The notes under the pieces: model-generated | What the model saw: the letters and a program-made list of their open reading frames with translations, nothing else | The model's database searches: none | What the model was told of the DNA's origin: nothing | Assembly (NCBI GenBank): GCA_013420905.1 | Contig: JAAXNY010000011.1 | Span: forward strand, 2,790,001-2,854,000 | Reading direction: 5' to 3' | Length of the DNA: 64,000 bases | From: Collybia mongolica | Taxonomy: Eukaryota; Basidiomycota; Agaricomycetes; Agaricales; Clitocybaceae | In this document: piece by piece, positions 38,507-49,617 of the stretch | Position numbering within the stretch: position 1 is the stretch's first letter | How the letters are laid out: the number at the start of each line of letters is the position of its first letter | Translations under genes and position numbers: made by a program

Positions 38507-40114
38507 CAGTGGCTCAAAAAACTGCCCCAATGTTTGTACATTTTTGAAAGATCAATATGGTATGAAGTGCTGACATAAGCAGGGGACCTGGGGTAATTAT
38601 GTAAGATACTATGACATCGTGGCTTTCCAATGGACCCTGGATCATGTGATTTGGATCAATATCCATTAAGCTATAAGCCAAACAAAATGGCTACTCATTG
38701 GGGCAGTTTTTTGACCCTTATCTTATTTTCCATTATTCTGGCATTTATGATCCAATGCAAGAACATTATGGACTGTGGGAAGAATAAACAATGTCATGTG
38801 ACTTTATTTGTATCAATTTGACATGTTGGAATTGGTTCAATCATCTTCTTGACCTCTTACCACCATCATGAAAGCCATTTCTACTGCTCAGCACAATACT
38901 GTTGTTTCTCTCCTCAATGAGGGCTATTCTCAGCGTCAAATCAAGGAGAAAACTGGTCTAGGGAAGGGTACCATCAGTAGGATCAGCAAAGATGTGGATG
39001 GAAACAAAGAAAACAACCTTGGTGGCCGCCCCTCCAAGCTGTCTGTTCGTGACAAACAGTCAATTATTCGTCAAATCAAGTCAGGGAAGCTTGATAATGC
39101 AGTTCAGGCTACCCAATTCATCAATGGCATCATCCCCAATCCTGTCACACCCCAGATAGTCAGAAATGCACTCAAGGAAAATCAATTTTATGCTGCTACA
39201 AAGAGGAAAGCTCCTCTTCTCAAACGAGCCCATCGCATCCGGCGTCTCCAGTTTGCAAAATATCATGAAAGCTGGACTGTGGAGGACTGGAAAAGGGTTC
39301 TATGGACAGATGAGACCAAAATCAATAGGATTGGGTCAGATGGAAAGGTTTATGTCTGGAAACAAAGGGGAGAACCACCATCTGATAGAACAACATCACC
39401 TACTGTCAAACATGGAGGAGGAGGAAACCTCATGGTATGGGGTTGTATGGGGTGGAATGGAGTGGGAAAGCTCATAGAGGTGCAGGGGAACATGGACAAG
39501 GTTCAATACTGTGAAATTTTGGAGAGTGGAGTTCAGGAAAGTTTTGAGAAGTTGGAAATGGTGGATGGCGAGCGCTACTTTCAGCAAGATAACGACCCCA
39601 AACACACATCTGGACTGGCCACACAGTGGTTTGAAGACAACAACATTCAAGTCCTTGGCTGGCCTGCCCAATCCCCTGACATGAATCCAATAGAACACCT
39701 TTGGGAACATCTCAAGCGCCGTCTTAAAGAATATCCGACACCACCCAAAGGAGTACATGAGTTGTGGGATAGATTGGCTGAAGAGTGGGGTGAAATTCCA
39801 CCAGAGGTATGCCAAAACCTGATAGAAAGTATGCCCAGGCGGATACAAGCAGTTATAAAGGCAAAAGGTGGTCATACAAAGTATTAGATAGAAAATTAAT
39901 AGAGGGTCAAAAAACTGCCCCAATGAGTAATCATTTTGTTTGGCCTATAGCTTAATGGGTTTTGATCCAAATCACATGATCCAGGGTCCATTGGAAAGCC
40001 ACGATGTCATAGTATCTTACATAATTACCCCAGGTCCCCTGCTTATGTCAGCACTTCATACCATATTGATCTTTCAAAAATGTACAAACATTGGGGCAGT
40101 TTTTTGAGCCACTG
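38507..40114 (+). mobile_element. Tc1-A: complete Tc1/mariner element
   Basis: Flanked by TA (38505-38506, 40115-40116), starting CAGTGGCTCAAAAAACTG and ending in its complement. The terminal inverted repeats are about 208 bp. Each contains the 19-bp word TCAAAAAACTGCCCCAATG at its outer edge and again, inverted, at its inner edge (38514-38532 and 38696-38714; 39907-39925 and 40089-40107). One intact transposase gene lies between. Confidence 0.9.
38868..39887 (+). CDS. Tc1-A transposase
   Basis: 339 codons, intact. N-terminal paired helix-turn-helix: SLLNEGYSQRQIKEKTGLGKG, given in part (residues ~10-35), with a GRPSKLS AT-hook-like linker. Catalytic DDE core: D in LWTDETK, D in FQQDNDPKHTS and E in SPDMNPIEHLW, the DD34E spacing of Tc1. 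The C-terminus ends KAKGGHTKY. Length and motifs match complete Tc1 transposases. It is the only undamaged DNA transposase in the window and could mobilise itself or elements with similar ends. Confidence 0.92.
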   Translation: MKAISTAQHNTVVSLLNEGYSQRQIKEKTGLGKGTISRISKDVDGNKENNLGGRPSKLSVRDKQSIIRQIKSGKLDNAVQATQFINGIIPNPVTPQIVRNALKENQFYAATKRKAPLLKRAHRIRRLQFAKYHESWTVEDWKRVLWTDETKINRIGSDGKVYVWKQRGEPPSDRTTSPTVKHGGGGNLMVWGCMGWNGVGKLIEVQGNMDKVQYCEILESGVQESFEKLEMVDGERYFQQDNDPKHTSGLATQWFEDNNIQVLGWPAQSPDMNPIEHLWEHLKRRLKEYPTPPKGVHELWDRLAEEWGEIPPEVCQNLIESMPRRIQAVIKAKGGHTKY

Positions 40115-40116
40115 TA

Positions 40117-40354
40117 TTTCAATGTTATTCCTTGTAAGTAATATCATGATTGGTAAATACATAATAATATTGATATTGATATTTGTGCGCTGTTTTTGAG
40201 TCATGTGACCAATCAGGTGCTCAGAGCTTACCTAAACTTGAAGCAAAGGCAAGTTGATTAGTCATTGAAGTTGATTAGTAATATTAGTCATCTCTCTATT
40301 AGTCAGCTTAGCCAGGGTCAAAACACTGTTCTGTTTTAATGTATAGGACTATTT
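40117..40354. other. Part of element C, no gene
   Basis: AT-rich sequence between Tc1-A and the SINE-like unit. No features recognised. Confidence 0.3.
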
Positions 40355-40606
40355 GTTATTAATAACATAACATAACATAACAGCACTGAAAAACTTGCAT
40401 CCAACTGGGTTCAAACACGTAGACAAGAACATTATGTAATATATTTGGCATTCATAACTGTTGGGCAAGATGGGCATTTCAAGCCCCAGGCATGAATTGG
40501 CCTCAAGTGTACAGGCTCAAATCACATGACTACAAAGCACATGCAATGGTCACATTACTGTTGCCACGTCTTCGTTGGTTCTCTTCAACCACATCAACCA
40601 AACCGC
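40355..40606 (-). repeat. Dispersed SINE-like unit, copy 4 (inverted)
   Basis: Matches 1490-1750 in orientation. Contains GGGTTCAAACACG and CTGTTGGGCAAGATGGGCAT, the inverse of the two boxes in copy 3. Confidence 0.45.
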
Positions 40607-41714
40607 TGGAAGGGGGCTCCTGGGCTATAAGTGTGCTGATGCTATGTAATGTAATCTCTTACACACACACACACACCAAACCTAACAATCAACACACAAA
40701 CGGTAGGAATTGCCTGTTTTGAGTTCGGGTTCAAGTGCTTGGAAGCACTAAGCTTTGAATAGTACTAGTCAAGGCCTTTTCCAATGATCTCTCGACAGGT
40801 TTGATTCGGACAAAGCTTCAACACAAGTTTAAAGCTTGCTAGGTATATTTATAATATCTCTCGATCCAATAGACTGAGTACCAAGTGTACGTTCAATTAT
40901 TAATGATCCCAAGCAGATCTATAAGCCCAAGCGACTTATTAAACAAACAGTGCCAAGTGCACTAAGGCCAAGTGCCTAGTAATTCCAACAGACAATGTGG
41001 TACTAAGTTCCAAATGAACTAGGACTCTTCAATTCTGTGATCTCTTCAAACAATTCCAATCAAAACAACTTTGAAGCAATCTGAGCCTTAATTCAGGCAC
41101 GCAATAGTGTTTTAACAAATGTGATTTGTATACTCTATAGTAGCGCAAAGTGGAGGCAAGATTCCTTACCTTTGTGCTACTCATCTACAGTCTATTTATA
41201 GTGTACAAACTAAATATCATACGGAATTGTAAATTTTATATGGAATTGCACTCCCCTGTGCCAAGGATCCGTATTTAATGCTGACATGTCCTCTATGACT
41301 TGGCGCATGCACCATACATGCCAATTATGTCATTACTGGTTACTTATCAAATATTGAAAGAGCTGGCTAAACTCTTATCAAGTCCCGACCGCGCGCTTTG
41401 TTATTTAAAACAGCGTGGCACTGTCATTTACTTCTCCTGATCATCCTGGTTGTTATTCACAGTGTCCCGTCTCTTCCGGTAGTTAACACCAAGTGCCCCT
41501 GACTAGGATCGGGTTGTGCAAGTCCCAAATTTACAATTACTTCTCCTATTAATGATGATCCCCGGACTAATGATATCATACTACAACGGTTACTTATGAA
41601 TTAAGATACCGAGGTTGTAACCGGGCATGGTGAATAGGACTAATAATAGACCGTGCTCATAGTCCTCTGTACTGATAGTGTATTATCCATCAGACTAGTT
41701 CACTCTGATTAGCC
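40607..41714 (-). repeat. Truncated, decayed Gypsy-1 LTR
   Basis: Reverse-oriented LTR beginning TGGAAGGGGGCTCCTGGG. It follows the solo LTR at 48263-49478 but breaks off at TAGCCATCTTGG, losing about the first 105 bp of the LTR. Several hairpin stems of the RCTTG array are damaged here (for example GATCC-CAAGC-AGATC), in contrast to the solo LTR. Confidence 0.8.
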
Positions 41715-42160
41715 ATCTTGGTATAATACACAGACCTTCAAAACTAGCTGAATCTGGACATTTCTAATATTTCGCTCAAAATAGACCGTGGGAAAAATGT
41801 GCTCAACAAGGAAATTGTAGAGCCATATTTGTACATTCCAAACATATAAAAACAAAGTTAATAGCTTTACTGGTTATGGAGAAAATCACAAAATAAATTT
41901 TGAAATGTGACGCTTTGAAATATTAGATATGCATAATTTTGATGGCATCATCAAAGGCATTATGTAAGCATCCCAAATACATGCAAATTATGTCACAATA
42001 CTTTGTATTTGTGGAGAAATGCTGTAAAAAGCTATAAGAGAAGAAAAATCTCATTATGGAAATATTTTCCTGTGGTGTTGAAATATGAATGAATCACCTT
42101 TCTGCCCAAAAACTGGGTTGATAAAGAACTCATCTTTAGTAAACTAAAGAACTTGTAATT
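41714..42160 (+). repeat. 430-bp dispersed repeat, copy 2 (empty site for element B)
   Basis: Continuous version of 4616-5005 plus 6657-6703. The target word TGAATGAAT occurs once (42086-42094), directly followed by CACCTTTCTGCC, as on the right side of element B. Confidence 0.7.
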
Positions 42161-42424
42161 AGTATAATGTTGTATTTATCATCATATTATAATAAAGACA
42201 CTAAGTAAACTAATAGTAAAAGAAAGTAAGTGAGTCCACACAGACTCTGTGGAGTCCATGCGGAGTCTGCGTGAGTCTGTGCAGAGTCCTTGCAGACATG
42301 TGCATGCAGTCCATGTGTCTGCGCAGAGTCCGTGCAGAGTCCGCGCAGAGTCCATGCAGAGTCCATGCAGTCCATGCAGAGTCCACAAGGACATGTGGCT
42401 CAGTGTAAAGTACAGAGTGGAAGT

Positions 42425-43031
42425 GCAGGTGATCAGGAGTTTGTTTGGTAATGGAGGGACTTAGAGATATTATCAAGATTTGTTGATGTGTGTGCTAGCC
42501 ACACAGTGAGGCATAAGACTTCAATCATGTGCTTGTGTGAACATGCTGGTCAAGCTCAGTTATGATGGCCAATTTCACTCCACTTTTGATCTTAGGGACA
42601 AGAGAGCAGAGATAGCAATATATGTTTTGTCTAGTAGGATAACTCAAATCTAAATTTTACTAAGTAGATTATTTGTAAATCATATTATCTGGTATAAATA
42701 TTGCATGCATTTTGGTTTTTTCCCATTGAAAATAGGACTTGTTTATCTAATGCACCAGCAATGGCCCACACCACCAAGTGAATATCAAGTTGTTTCTTGG
42801 AGACACTACTAGCCTGTCAAAATGCACCTAGTGAGTCTTTTTTCAGCAGTCCAAAGAGACAAATGTATTGTTGGATTGACCACATTATAGGATGACTTCA
42901 CCCAATACATTGTAGCTCCTCTTTCCTTGTCTTGCACCCTGCATCTATTCTACCCATGCCTCCTTTACTACAAGCCTCCTATTTGCTTTTCTTCATTGAA
43001 TCCTTGCATTTGATCCCAGAAATCTGGTAAC
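42425..43031 (+). other. CpG-free upstream region of P2
   Basis: Contains a decayed copy of the P1 promoter (ATGTATTGTTGGATTGACC, TCTATTCTACCCATGCC). No gene besides P2 is supported. Confidence 0.4.
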
Positions 43032-44100
43032 ATGTCCACTGTATCATCAAGTATGAGTACAAATGTGATGCTTTTGCAGTCATTGATAACAACCACTGCA
43101 TCATCTGGTGCTTTTCTTTCTTTTTCATCTCCTCACTCTTCATTTTCTCCTCTCTCTTCATTTTATCCTCTCTCTTCACCTTCTCCTCCCTCTTCATCTC
43201 CCCCCTCTCCCTCTTCATCTCTTCATCCTTCATCTTTGTCTCCCCTACTGTTTTCCTTCCCCTTGCCCTCTCCTTTGTTAAGCACAACTAACTCACCCTT
43301 TTTGCTGAAATTTTCACCAGCTCAAACACCAACTGACTCATCCACAAGTCCAGGGCTACCTCCATCAATCCTACTAATGTCATCAGTGCCATTGTCACCT
43401 TCACTATCATCACCACCATCACCACCACCATTATCACCACTTCATCCTCAGAACCACCCACCCCACCACAGCCTTCCCTTCTCTATCATTATCACCCCCA
43501 TCCAATGTGCCATCCAATTTACCACCATCCAGTCATGCACCTTCATCACCACCTCCATCCAAGAAGCTATCCACAACACTCCCTTCCAGCCCCAGCCCAA
43601 CCAACACCAATGATGTACTCAGTGCCCTAACTCCATTGGGCACCACAGACTCCCACACAACACTAAACACAAGCTTGACAACTGTTAGTTATATAGTTTA
43701 CATCTGTGTATGCATGCCTCTCATCACCTCCACTGATTTCTGTTATCCTACTAGCAATTGGTATGCTGTTTTTACAGAGGCATGAGTGATGGCCACCTGT
43801 TTACAACCATCATGCAGGTCACAAGTGTCTATCTGCCTGGGAGCATCATCAGCAGTCCCTTTGGCCAGGGCAGTGGGGGTGCAAGGACAGGTGCAATTGT
43901 TGGGGGTGTGGTTGAGGATGAGTCTGCTTTATCCTTCATGTTTATCCTTCCATCCTTCCACATCCACACTCCCATGCTCTGCAACTCCAAACCTGTCTTC
44001 CAATGCCTCCTTGTCCTTTTATCTTCCTTTCCTTTCCCCCCCAGCCCCATCTCCATCCCTGTCCCCTCTCCTCTCTCTTCCAAACTGAAAAACCCACACT
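43032..44100 (+). pseudogene. P2: decayed copy of the P membrane-protein gene
   Basis: Starts like P1 (MSTVSSSMSTNVM), keeps the Ser/Pro-rich exon 1 in pieces up to about 43690 and an exon-2 equivalent (MSDGHLFTTIMQVTSV... TGAIVGGVVEDE) at 43783-43925. The membrane segment and tail are not found. CpG is absent throughout, and many P1 CpGs appear as TpG or CpA, so the copy was probably methylated and decayed. Frames are no longer continuous. Confidence 0.7.
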
Positions 44101-44454
44101 AACTCCTTTCCCCCTGGTGTGCTCTGCAACTCCCAATCTGCCTTCTAACACCTTCCTTATAGGGCTGCACACTGTACTCTATACAGCATACAGCCATATA
44201 GTTTATGGTTCTGGCAGCAACAGGTTTGCCATAACTGTAACCATACACCCTTCAACAACAAGCCTGATAGCATGGTACAGTGCCAATACAGCCATTGACA
44301 GGCTAATGCAGGTGTATGACTGATATATTTTACAATAATCTTGCAAGTGTCAGGCATGTGCTTTCTTGTTGTGTTGCATTTGAGTTTCATGCCTTGATGG
44401 ACAGTTTTTGACAATGGAATATCTGTAATGTACAACCATACAACCATAATTGAT
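44101..44454. other. No gene seen
   Basis: CpG-free AT-rich sequence between P2 and the hAT-like element. Confidence 0.3.
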
Positions 44455-44674
44455 GGTCTCACTAGTGATGTGCAGGCCTGGCTTGAGAGGGCTTTGGCCT
44501 GGAGAAATCTCAGGCCAAGACCAGGCCCTCAACTATGGCTTGGCTTGGGCCTGGGCCTCCACTATATATCTTGTGCAAGGCTTTTTGCCCACCTGTACAC
44601 ATTTTTCTGCAATAATTATGTGGTGGGAGGCAAGTTCAGGAACTGACACATTATTTTTGTTACTGAGCCTTGTA

Positions 44675-46292
44675 CAGTAGATCAAAAAACTGTCCCAATG
44701 TTTGGTCATTTTATAATGATTTACTTATAACAGAGTACTGGAGATTAATATCATTCTGAGAAAAATATATATGATACTACACTATATTAGCTTTGAAATG
44801 AGCCCCTACTTTCCTTATTTGAATAAAAACTCATTTCATAACAAATTGAACAAAATAATTACTCATTGGGACAGTTTTTTGACCTACATCTCCAAAGTCT
44901 CTATTTACACAATTAATACTTGGTATGACCACCTTTTGCCTTCATAACTGCTTGAACCCTTCTAGGCATGCTTTCTATAAGTGTCTGGCATGTTTCTGGT
45001 GGAATTCCATTCCATTCCACTACCACCCTATCCCACAACTCATGTACTCCTTTGGGGGCTGTTGGGTATTTCTTAAGTACCTTCTTCAACACTACCCAGA
45101 GATGTTCAATGGGGTTGATGTCAGGGGATTGTGCTGGCCAGACCATAGCATCAATGTTGTTGTCTTCAAACCACTTGGTTGCCTTGTTGGATGCATGTTT
45201 GGAGTCATTGTCCTGCTGAAACATCCTCTCTCCCTCTGGCATCTCCAGCTTTTCAAAGCTTTCCACTACTCCCTCATCCAAAATCTGGCAGTATTGGTCT
45301 GCATTCATAATCCCCTGGACCTCTGTAAGCACTCCTACTCCATTCCACCCCATACAACCCCACACCATAAGATTATTTCCTCCTCCATGTTTGACAGTAG
45401 GAGTGGTGGTTCTGTTAGAAAGTGGTTCTCCCTTCTTCTTCCAAGTATAAGTCCTTCCATCTGACCCAATCCTGTTGATTTTGACCTCATCTGACCATAA
45501 GATCCTTTTCCAATCCTCCACTGTCCAGTTTTCATGGTATCTTGCCCATTGAAGATGTTGCAGTCAATGAGCCTTTTTGAGAAGAGGACGTTTTCTCTTG
45601 ACAACACTACAAAAGTCATTCTTTTTGAGTGCATTCCTGACTGTTTGGGGTGTGACAGGGTTGGGAAGAGTTTGGTTGATGAAATGGGTGGCCTCTACAG
45701 CATTATCAAGCCTTCCAGTGGTGATTTGTCGAATAATTGACCGTTTGTCACCAGGAGAGAGCTTAGAGGGATGTCCCCCCCTGTGGTTTTCCCTGTCCAT
45801 ATCCAGTTCCTTCTTGATTCTCTCAATGGTAGACCTTCCCAGAGTGGTTTTGGACTGGATCTGATGCAAGGTATAGCCTTCTTGAAGAAGGGAGATCACA
45901 GAAAGGTGCTGGGTAGAAGATGTAGGTCTCATGGGATGATGGGGGAAGGAAAGAATGATTGTAATGATGGAAACATGTTGAATTTATATTAACATGGTCA
46001 CATGACTTTGTTTATTGTTCCCACAATACATCACATGATGTTAAAGCTTGCTGCAGTAAAGATCTTGCCAAAATTAAGCATAGGTCAAAAAACTGTCCCA
46101 TTGAGTAATTATTTTGTTCAACTTGTTATGAAATGAGTTTTTATTCAAATAAGGAAAGTAAGAGCTCATTTCAAAGCTAATATGGTGTAGTATTATATAT
46201 ATTTTTCTCAGAATGATATTAATCCCCAGTACTCTGTTATAAGTAAATCATTATAAAATGACCAAACATTGGGACAGTTTTTTGAGCTACTG
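44675..46292 (-). mobile_element. Tc1-B: complete but broken Tc1/mariner element
   Basis: Flanked by TA (44673-44674, 46293-46294), with ends CAGTAGATCAAAAAACTG and its complement. The terminal repeats are about 210 bp. Each again carries TCAAAAAACTGTCCCAATG outside and an inverted copy inside, as in Tc1-A. Its transposase is interrupted by one stop. Confidence 0.85.
44913..45932 (-). pseudogene. Tc1-B transposase, one in-frame TGA
   Basis: Minus strand, ATG 45932 to stop 44913-44915, 340 codons including a TGA at 45564-45566 (CAT TGA CTG). Tc1-A has Arg at the equivalent place (AHRIRRLQ), so CGA to TGA is the simplest explanation. The N-terminal helix-turn-helix and the DDE residues (LWSDEVK, FQQDNDSKHAS, SPDINPIEHLW) are otherwise intact. 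Confidence 0.85.
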
Positions 46293-46649
46293 TAGATACT
46301 ATGATTTTTGATGTTCCATGGTTGATTAGGATTGAACAGATATTTTCAAAGTCTAAAAACTTCTATCTTTAACCAATTCTCAATTTAATGCAGCCACCAA
46401 AGTGGCAAAATAGGATAGATACAGTTTTACATCATAAAATCTCACCCAAAACCTTCAAAATGACACCTCTCCATGAATTTATTTTTAGACTACAAGCCAG
46501 GGCCTTGGGGGCCTGGCTCAGGCTTTTGAGAACTCAAGCCAGGCCCCAGGCCATCACCAAGCCAAGCCAAGCCTTGTAGGGGGCTTTGGAGGGCCTGGCT
46601 TTGTGGGCCTCAAGGCCTGAGGCCAGGCCTGTACATCACTAGGTCTCAC

Positions 46650-47289
46650 CAGATATATGAGTCAGAACACATACCTCTGCATTAAATTTTTTGATTTTAT
46701 TGGATGTGTGTTATTCTCCTCAAAGATTTACAGACTGTAGACTAAATTTGGTGTTGTGTTTATAATTTCTCCACCCCAATATGTTGCATTGTGATAAACC
46801 CTTCAGGCATCCATCCCCAATGGGAAGGAGGCACATTCCCAGCATGCAAACCTTGAGGCATCCAGTGTGATACAGAGAATGGCCAACATTAAATAAATGA
46901 TGTTTGGACTGAGGAGACTGAAATTCAAAGGGGTTGATGCATCAACCTGATCTCTAGGGCAGAGGGGTCAATACTACAGCCCTTTGTCTGTCATCTGAGG
47001 AGGTTGATGCATTGGCAACACAACAATCTGCTGTGCAAGCATATTGATGAGGCACATTTTATAAGTCAGGTGTACTGTATACCTGTATTGAGCCATCAAT
47101 GGCCATCAATCAATGGATGTGGATTTAGCCATCTGGGAGGAAATGAATGACCCCCAACTACTTTGGGCTGGCTCTTGACCATTATATTTATATTTAGATG
47201 ATGTCAAAACTCACAACTAAAGTTTGACTTTATTTTTTACTGAGTCGGACGGCGGATACCTGTACCATATACCATACTGTCAATGGGGC
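46650..47289. other. No gene seen
   Basis: Mixed AT-rich sequence. Contains a stretch with several CATCAATGG-type words (47090-47120). Nothing else is supported. Confidence 0.3.
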
Positions 47290-47293
47290 ACAC

Positions 47294-47840
47294 TTGGGTG
47301 ACAATGGGATGGATACAGCCATTGTAATACAGATACAGCGTGCAGCCCTCCTTCCTTATCCTTTTATCTTCTCTTCCTTTCCTTTCCTTCCTATCCTCAC
47401 CTCAGATCTGGGTCCACCACACACTCTCCCGCACTCCCCACTCTTGCATGCGCCCACGCTCTCAGGGTGCCAGCACAGGCACACATGCATGGGCAGCATG
47501 TACCATGGAATACAGCCGGGCAATCCACAGTACGTGCAGTGGGACCCGCATGTCCAGGTTTTTAAACTAGGGTCAGTGTGGAATTCCGGAGCAGCGGGAT
47601 GGAGTAGGGAAGGGTGGGAGGGTGTTTTTGTCGCAAGGTGGAGGTGGGGGTGGGGGTGGGATGTGTGTCGTGGGTCCAGTGTGTGATGACGGGGGGATGG
47701 GGGCAAGGAAGGGGACGGAGACAGGTGTGGACAAGGCGCACAGGGCGTACCTTGCAAATGGGCCCTGGGTGCGCAGTAGGGGGGGGGGTGGGGGAGGAAG
47801 TGGGGGTGTTTTGCGTTTCCGGAAGGTTGGCATGAGGTGT
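47294..47840 (+). pseudogene. P4: fragment of the P gene (tail region)
   Basis: Scattered frames match the P1 cytoplasmic tail: MYHGIQPGNPQYVQWDPHVQ (P1: YHGVQPRDPQYVQQRPHVQ), EGVFVARWRWGWG in a shifted frame, and DKAHRAYLANGPWVRS (P5: EEARRAYLANGPGMRR). Exons 1 and 2 are absent. Frameshifts and stops are present. Confidence 0.6.
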
Positions 47841-47844
47841 TGAA

Positions 47845-48258
47845 CATGCTTCCTCCTGATACTGGATGCTGAATAGGAATGATGCTGGGAGAGACTATCA
47901 CATCTTGGGTGTAGTGTCAGTATTACACTGACCAGCAAGGTGGTGTCGGATCTTGGGTTGCGTGCAATGGCGCATACATGCGTTGTGGAGCTCAATGTTT
48001 GACATCTCAGGGGCTGCAGAGTGGGTTGGTTTGGAAAATTAGGTGCGTCAACTTTTAGACCCACATCACTGCTTGTGCTGTCCCTGATATGAGTGCTCCA
48101 ATGTTCTTGGAATATTGGACATGGACATCTATTTTCTGGAGTGTAAGAAATCGGAACTTTAGTTGGAAGGTACAAGAAGCAGGTGAGGATTAAAAAAAGA
48201 ACGGCAAGGTGATGATGGTCCATGGATGGATCATTGAATAATTCATTCATGGAGTGCT
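47845..48258 (+). repeat. 3' flank of the P unit, copy after P4
   Basis: GCTTCCTCCTGATACTGG, GGTTGCGTGCAATGG and TGCGTTGTGGAGCTC match 9225-9670 and 56564-57010. Confidence 0.55.
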
Positions 48259-48262
48259 CCGT

Positions 48263-49478
48263 TGAAAGGGGGCTCCTGGGCTATAAGTGTGCTGATGCTA
48301 TGAAATGTAATCCCTTACACACACACACCAAACCTAACAATCAACACACGAACAGTAGGAATTGCCTGTTTTGAGTTCGGGTTCAAGTGCTTAGAAGCAC
48401 TAAGCTTTGAATAGTACTAGCCAAAGCCCTTTCCAATGATCTCTCAATGGGTTTGATTTAGACAAAAGCTTCAACACAGGTTTAAAAACCTGCTAGGTAT
48501 ATTTATAATATCTCTCGATCCAATAGACTGAGTACCAAGTGTACGTTCAATTATTAATGATCCCAAGTGGATCTATAAGTCCAAGTGACTTATCAAACAA
48601 TACAGTGCCAAGTGCACTAAGGCCAAGTGCCTAGTAATTCCAACGGACAATACGGTACTAAGTTCCAAGTGAACTAAGTTTCTTTAATTCTGTGGTTCTT
48701 CAATCAATTCCAATCAAGACACGTTGAAGCAATCTGATCCTTAATTCGGGCACGCAATAGTGTTTTAACAAATGTGATTTGTATACTCTATAGTAGCGCG
48801 AAGTGGGGGCAAGATTCCTTGCTTTAGCGCTACTCATCTACAGTCTATTTACAGTGTACAAACTAAATAACATACGGAATTGTAAATTTTACACGGAACC
48901 GCGCTCCCGCACGCCAAGGATCTGTATTCAATGCTGATGCGTCCTCTACAACTTGGCGCGCGCGCCATGCGTGCCAATTATGCCGTTTACTGGTTACTTA
49001 TCAAATATTGAAAGAGCTGGCTAAACTCTTATCAAGTCCCGACTGCGCGCTTTGTTATTTAAAACAGCGCAGCACTGTCATTTACTCCTCCTGATTGTCC
49101 CGGTTGCTATTCATGGGGTCCCGTCGCTTCCGGTAGTTAACACCAAGTACCCCTGACTAGGATTGGGTTGTGCAAGTCCCAAATTTACAATTACTTCTCC
49201 TATTAATGATGATCCCCGGACTAATGATATCATACTACAACGGTTACTTATGAACTAAGACACCGAGGTTGTAACCGGGCATGGGGAATAGGACTAATAA
49301 TAGACCGTACTCATAGTCCTCTGTACTGATAGTGTATTATCCATTAGACTAGTTCACTCTGATTAGCCGTCTTGGAGCTCGACTCTAATCCTTTATTACC
49401 GTTTACTTGGTTATTAGAAATGATACTAATAGCCTTACTTGTCGACTTTATAAGTGTAAACAATTTCGGGCCCTATCA
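48263..49478 (-). repeat. Solo LTR of the Gypsy-1 family
   Basis: 1216 bp, inverted, from TGAAAGGGGGCTCC to GGGCCCTATCA. Flanked by CCGT at 48259-48262 and 49479-49482, a 4-bp duplication as for the full element. It is more CpG-decayed than the Gypsy-1 LTRs but keeps all six hairpins of the array (48532-48672; loop read here as CAAGT). It arose by recombination between the two LTRs of a former insertion. Confidence 0.88.
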
Positions 49479-49482
49479 CCGT

Positions 49483-49617
49483 CAGGACTCGGGACCTCAG
49501 CAGGATATAATTGTGCAGACTCAGAGTTGGGGGAACTGAGCAACGTGCATTGTTCAATACTTAGTGCGACAAGGCATGAGGCACAAAAAATTCAGAGAGA
49601 GTCGGGACATACAATGA
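49483..49617. other. No gene seen
   Basis: Short spacer between the solo LTR and the P3 upstream region. Confidence 0.3.

Larger units (their letters stand above)
38160..42415 (-). mobile_element. MULE-like element C with nested insertions
   Basis: Ends are AGGTCTTTACACTAAGCC and GCTCAGTGTAAAGTACAG, the inverse of element A. It is flanked by AGTGGAAGG (38151-38159) and AGTGGAAGT (42416-42424), an 8/9 match. Its subterminal arrays are of the GGACTCCGC type (38180-38345 and 42230-42390). Inside are Tc1-A (38507-40114), a SINE-like unit (40355-40606), a truncated Gypsy-1 LTR (40607-41714) and the 430-bp repeat (41714-42160). Without Tc1-A it would be about 2.6 kb. Confidence 0.7.
44463..46641 (+). 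mobile_element. hAT-like non-autonomous element carrying Tc1-B
   Basis: Ends TAGTGATGTGCAGGCCTGGC and GCCAGGCCTGTACATCACTA are inverted copies with one mismatch. They are flanked by a perfect 8-bp duplication, GGTCTCAC, at 44455-44462 and 46642-46649. Many GGCCTGGC/GCCAGGCC words lie inside both ends. With Tc1-B removed it is about 560 bp and has no coding capacity. An 8-bp duplication with TAGTG ends is typical of hAT MITEs. Confidence 0.8.

Noticed and set aside
47573..48250. 225-codon minus-strand frame at 47573-48250 and the similar one at 8989-9429
   Set aside because: They lie antisense across the P-gene tail and its 3' flank; frames are not conserved between copies.
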